Positions 59,590 through 64,000 of a DNA stretch of 64,000 nt are shown here, in pieces. The DNA is from Chloranthus sessilifolius (lineage: Eukaryota > Streptophyta > Magnoliopsida > Chloranthales > Chloranthaceae). The position numbers and the translations under genes were made by a program. Each line of letters begins with the position of its first letter. Within the stretch, counting starts at the first letter, position 1. The stretch lies in NCBI GenBank assembly GCA_021018995.1, contig CM037586.1:154182060-154246059 (forward strand), written 5' to 3'. Below the pieces are notes generated by a model. That model was not told the DNA's origin, searched no databases, and was given only the letters and a program-made list of their open reading frames with translations.

Positions 59590-60832
59590 GAAGAACATGA
59601 GGAATACCTTCGTCTCGCACTTCAGGCACTCCGAGATCACCAGTTGTATGCTAAACTTAGTAAGTGTGAGTTTTCGCTTAAACAAGTGACCTTCCTTAGC
59701 CACGTGGTATCGTGAGAGGAGTGACCGTCGATCCTTCTAAGATCAAAGCAATTACAGAGTGGAAAGCACCGACGAGTGTTACCGAAGTTAGGAGTTTCCT
59801 CGGACTCGCAGGTTACTATCGACGCTTCGTCGAGGGATTCTCTCGAATTGCTCTATCCCTTACAAGCCTTACTAAGAAGAACACAAAATTTGTATGGTCA
59901 GAGGAGTGTGAAAGAAGTTTTCAGGAGTTGAAGAAGAAGCTTACTACAGCACCAGTTCTAACCTTACCCTCTAATACAGACAAGGGTAAATTTGAATTAT
60001 TCACCGACGCATCTCGCCAAGGACTTGGTTGCGTACTGCAACAAGATAGGAGGGTCGTTGCATACGGGTCAAGACAACTGAAGCCACATGAGAAAAACTA
60101 TCCAGTTCACGACTTAGAATTGGCAGCAGTCATTTTCGCTCTCAAATTGTGGCGACTCTATCTTTATGGTGAAACGTTCAAAGTATATACTGACCATAAG
60201 AGCCTCAAGTATCTCTTCTCACAAAAAGATTTGAACCTCAGACAACGCAGATGGGTCGAGTACATGAAGGATTACGATTGTTCGATTAATTATCACCCTG
60301 GTAAAGCGAACGTCGTCGCTGACGCACTCAGTAGAAAAACGTCAGGATTTTTGGCCCGATTAAAAACTTCGAGGACCCTCGATGAACTAGCAGAAGAAGA
60401 TTTTTATCTCCAAAAGCTCGAAGAAGGTGTATATCTAGCGAAAATTCTGATAAATCCATTTATCATAGATGAAATCAAGGAGTTGCAGCAAACAGATCCA
60501 GAAATTCTATGAATCATTAAGGCCATGAATAAGGAATCAAAACCTGATTTTAGTCTCAGAGAAGATGGAGCATTACTCTTTAGACGGAGATTGTATGCAC
60601 TAATGACCCTAATATTAAAAAGGAAATACTCGTTGAAGGTCACAAATCAGGGTACTCAGTACACCCAGGCAACACTAAGATGTATCGAAATTTGAAGAAC
60701 TGGTATTGGTGGCCAAACATGAAGCGAGAAATAGCTGAATATGTATCAAAATGCTTAGTGTGCCAGCAGGGCCTGAACTTTTCGAGAAGTCGCACGTAAT
60801 TTCGAGACGAAAATATTATAAGGGGGAGAGAA
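59590..60832 (+). pseudogene. Truncated pol, array unit 4 (best preserved RNase H)
   Basis: An uninterrupted 266-codon frame (59,712-60,512) carries the RT thumb and a complete-looking RNase H: Asp in [10 protein letters not shown], Glu in [12 protein letters not shown], Asp in VYTDHKSL and Asp in NVVADALSR. It ends at the shared TGA. Upstream, the [18 protein letters not shown] part is in another frame because of an indel at 59,711. Downstream, the integrase finger is shifted at about 60,595. Confidence 0.85.
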
Positions 60833-63800
60833 TGTAACGACCCTAAAAATTTAAAACTGAATTTGTGGTGTTAGATTCATTTTGCACAAAGCGTGGTGTT
60901 AGTGCTCCATACCGGAACCTATCCTAGTTGAAAAAGTACACATTTTGGTTTTTCAAAAAGGTTTTATATTTAAAATTATCCTTATTTGACACAAGTTGTG
61001 TGGTGGCCTAGTGGTTGAAAGACTTTGGTTATAAACAAGAGGTCTAAGGATCAAATCTTACTACGTGAGTTTAAACCTCTATTTTAAACCTTGAAATAAA
61101 ATATTTAGTGCGACCGCTTAACACCGAATTAATGCCCATATATTATAAATAAGAAAGCTACGGAGAACCCTAAACCATTATTATAAGAATTCTTCTTAAA
61201 AAACCCTAGCCGTGTCACTCCATCTTCTTCTATAGCCACCTTTTTCTAAAAACACCCTAATCTCTTTTAAATCTCTTGTGTGTTCTTCCACAAGAACCAC
61301 TATAGTATTTTTCTATCGTCAAATCGAGGTGAAGACAGCGTAATCGTGGACGGCCCATCGTGTGGACGCCGATCTCTATCGCCCTAACCGCCATCGATTC
61401 GCCGAGCACGCTTCAAGAGGTGGGTGCCCCTCGATCGATCTTAAAATATTCAACTTTTTTATTTTAATAATAATAAGAATAAATATATATATATATATTA
61501 AATGAATATCTATTTATCTTATTTAGGTATTCAAAAGTTATATATATACATGTATTTCGGTGTGTATAATAACATAAATCCTATACATGGACATATAATA
61601 GTTGCCCTTGATATATATAGATATATAATGAATATATATATATAGTGTTTTGTATTGCTTATATAGGTGTTTACAGTGGAGAGAGAGAGAGAGAGAGAGC
61701 TCTTCTTCTCCACAATTTCGTCAGTGAAGATAAGATATATTTCGGGGATCGGCCCAACTAAACGCCGACAATGCCGGTGATAACTTGCCCGTGCCAACTA
61801 TTGTAGTTGGGCACTTTGAAGAATTTTACCTGATATGAATATTTTGGTGCAACCATCCTTCTAGCACCATTGATTTCAAATGAAATAGATTCAAGTTGGA
61901 CCTTATGGGCCCAACCTAAGAAATAGAACGAGATGGACCATCTCCACAAATTAAAATCCTCGAGACATCTAATGGTTCGTAACTGGAGAATTTGGCCCAC
62001 AAATCAAGAAAATTAAAAGGCTATTTAGATATCAGTGAACATGAAGGATTTGACCCTTAGATTTGAGACCTTAGAGGTCAAAATAAATTGGGCCCAACAA
62101 CCTAATACCTTAGAATCATTTTTCTTAAATATCTAATGGTTCAGATCTGTTCAATCTGATCGCCACATGGTAGGTACACTAAGTGTGCACTTGACTGCTA
62201 GATCTTGTAATACGTTGACTGGAAGATCTAGTGTGCTAGAGATCGAATCGGGATCGGGACAAAAGAATCAACCTTAGGTAAAATTTTATTGTCTAACCAT
62301 CAAATGGTTCAGATTAGAGGATAAATGACTCAAAGTTCGCCTTCTTATTTAACCTTAGGTACCACATAGAATAATACGTGGGTTACCTTTGACCCTTAAT
62401 TTATGAGAATTAAGGCGCAAGTGGCCCATAGGACCAACTTCAAAACGATCTCAATAGTAACTCAATGTAATCTAATGACTCAGAAAGTGTCACTAAAATT
62501 TCTAGGACGCGCTTTGAGGCTCACAAATTGGAAAATTTAGTGAGGGATATTAACCCTTGTACAACTAGGCTAAGTGGATCATTTGACTGCCACATTGACC
62601 CACTCTTAGGTCAAATTAGTAAAAAGTGTCGATACTAAGACTGTACAAATATTATGAAACTTTAAAATGTAGGCGTCGATCAAGAATCGGCGGCCCATAG
62701 AAGGTTTCTCCAAAATTTTGTATGAAATATCTATGCTTTTCAAATATTAATTATTATTTTATATTCACAAGTATGTAAGATGTATGAAATAGTTTCTTTT
62801 GGCCAAGTTAGTCCTTTCATCATATGGCATGCACCACATAGAAAAATCACGATATAGCATACGCACAATTAAAAAGAAATAAGCTATGTCACACGACTTT
62901 TAAGCCTTCGTCATGGTGGGATTCCCGTCACGGTCACGTGGAACTTGGAATGTAGGCATCCATGTACGGATGCAACACCTCTATGGGAGTATGGGCTGCC
63001 ACACGAAGTATATCCAGGTTACTACGGAACCCGTTCCTTGGGAAGCGTGATTTTGTGAATCTTATCGCACCATGGCTCACTTTAAATTAGTTTTAAGCAA
63101 ATGATAAGGAATTATATGTAAGATAAGGTAAGATACGAATACGGATAAGTTACGTTGTGAAGGCCAAAGAAAATACTGAACTAAGTTTCTACATCGTGCC
63201 ATGCGTACACCGCAAGATCTAACGTCTGCAGACCAAGACGCGGGTCTTAAGGACAATATGATACGACGGTGTCTGTAAGGGACACTGATTTAAATGCATG
63301 CAACCACATCGGGCTGGATGATGGTATACGATATGATATGGAGGTTAGGTGGTTATCTACACGTGGACCTCGCGTGATAGGCTCGAGCAGCGGCCCTGGC
63401 ACAGGTCGTATACGAAAATAAGGTAAGATGTGAAGTACGTTGTGTAGGCGTATGGAGCAATATTAAGTCTTAAGATATGCCACATAGGAAAAGTCGACAA
63501 AGCAGACACAAAAGGAGATCAGAACTTGATGCATCATATATATTTCATGTTATGTCAGGTCTTTTCATTTTATGTTACTTCTTGTTCTTTTTATGCTATA
63601 TTTTTCAGTTTTGTTATGATGGATATGAGATCGTAGATGTTTTTGTAATCATTTATGGTTGTTTGATTTATTTCAAAATGTATCGCAACTCAAGCGATTG
63701 CACACACGATCACCTGAGTATTTTATGGTGGATCGATTGTGCAACTCCGAGTTTACGGATCGAGTAAACTCACCCTCCCCAAAACTAGATGCGGTGAGAA

Positions 63801-64000
63801 CTCGATTTTTCCATCACGAGGATGGGGATGTCATTCGATGCGGCTCAAGAGCGTGAAGACGTCGGCTACCATCGACGAGGAATAGATCCGGCGGATTACT
63901 TTGAGCATTGAGAGATTTTTAGTCATAGTTTTATTATTTTCAGGGGAGATTTGTTATTAGATACTTTTATTTTTCAGCACCAATTATGGGTTTGCGTTGG
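60833..64000 (+). mobile_element. Gypsy array, LTR V (cut by window end)
   Basis: The first 3168 bp of a fifth LTR. By comparison with LTR I it should end near 64,244. It shares several LTR I-specific words absent from LTRs II-IV, for example CGGCCCTGGCACAGGTCG (63,399) and ATATGCCACATAGG. Confidence 0.85.

Noticed and set aside
46247-62000. Minus-strand frames inside the array LTRs
   Set aside because: They come from microsatellite and AT-rich sequence, repeat with the LTR, and are inconsistent between copies.
43072-63767. Recurring frame in LTRs I, III and V (about 87-96 residues, with a basic start and hydrophobic middle)
   Set aside because: It lies in non-coding LTR sequence, is broken in LTRs II and IV, and has no recognised domain. 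Recurrence follows from LTR identity.
32612-64000. CRISPR array or satellite as the explanation of the regular repeats
   Set aside because: Repeat units are kilobases long and contain LTR, PBS, polypurine tract and pol motifs. They are retroelement arrays in a plant genome.

Overview
The window is a gene-poor, AT-rich, repeat-saturated stretch of a flowering-plant nuclear genome. The plant assignment rests on Ty3/Gypsy (chromovirus) and Ty1/Copia LTR retrotransposons with primer-binding sites matching initiator tRNA-Met, TRIM-type miniature LTR elements, tRNA-derived SINEs and one plant-type gene. The species cannot be named from the sequence.

Layout. 313-4701: a non-autonomous DNA transposon-like repeat, split by a 3.5-kb Gypsy element (648-4196) that has LTRs, gag and a fused integrase-tail/chromodomain-like module but no other pol. 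5014-8700: Copia LTR remnants, a GATC-rich tract, an unidentified exon-like ORF and a polypurine minisatellite with a hairpin in each unit. 9981-13650: short tandem duplications, a SINE, a second, inverted copy of the DNA transposon, and antisense Copia integrase debris. 14970-23492: a three-level nest. A minus-strand Copia element holds a solo LTR (TSD ATAAC), and that solo LTR holds a degenerate chromovirus (TSD CATTT). 23493-26046: Copia gag debris, a SINE and a very small tandem TRIM. 27352-30584: the only recognisable host gene, the 3' exons of an ALKBH10-type 2-oxoglutarate/Fe(II) RNA demethylase homologue. Its upstream exons are not visible. 31461-31779: another TRIM.

32612-39036: a minus-strand Copia-derived tandem array in which four LTRs flank three internal regions (LTR-I-LTR-I-LTR-I-LTR). 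40457-64000 and beyond: a plus-strand Gypsy array with long (about 3.4 kb) LTRs, probably Tekay/Del-like. At least five LTRs alternate with four identically deleted internal regions, with a period of about 5.1 kb. These shared-LTR tandem arrays are the most unusual content: two families, opposite orientations, adjacent to each other, with a miniature version at 25 kb.

Almost all retroelement coding is broken or internally deleted, so nothing here looks autonomous. The Gypsy array copies are near-identical over long stretches, but their differences cluster as small indels at CG, CAG and CTG words. This may be biological decay or a long-read consensus artefact at methylated cytosines, and it affects how far the frameshifts can be trusted.
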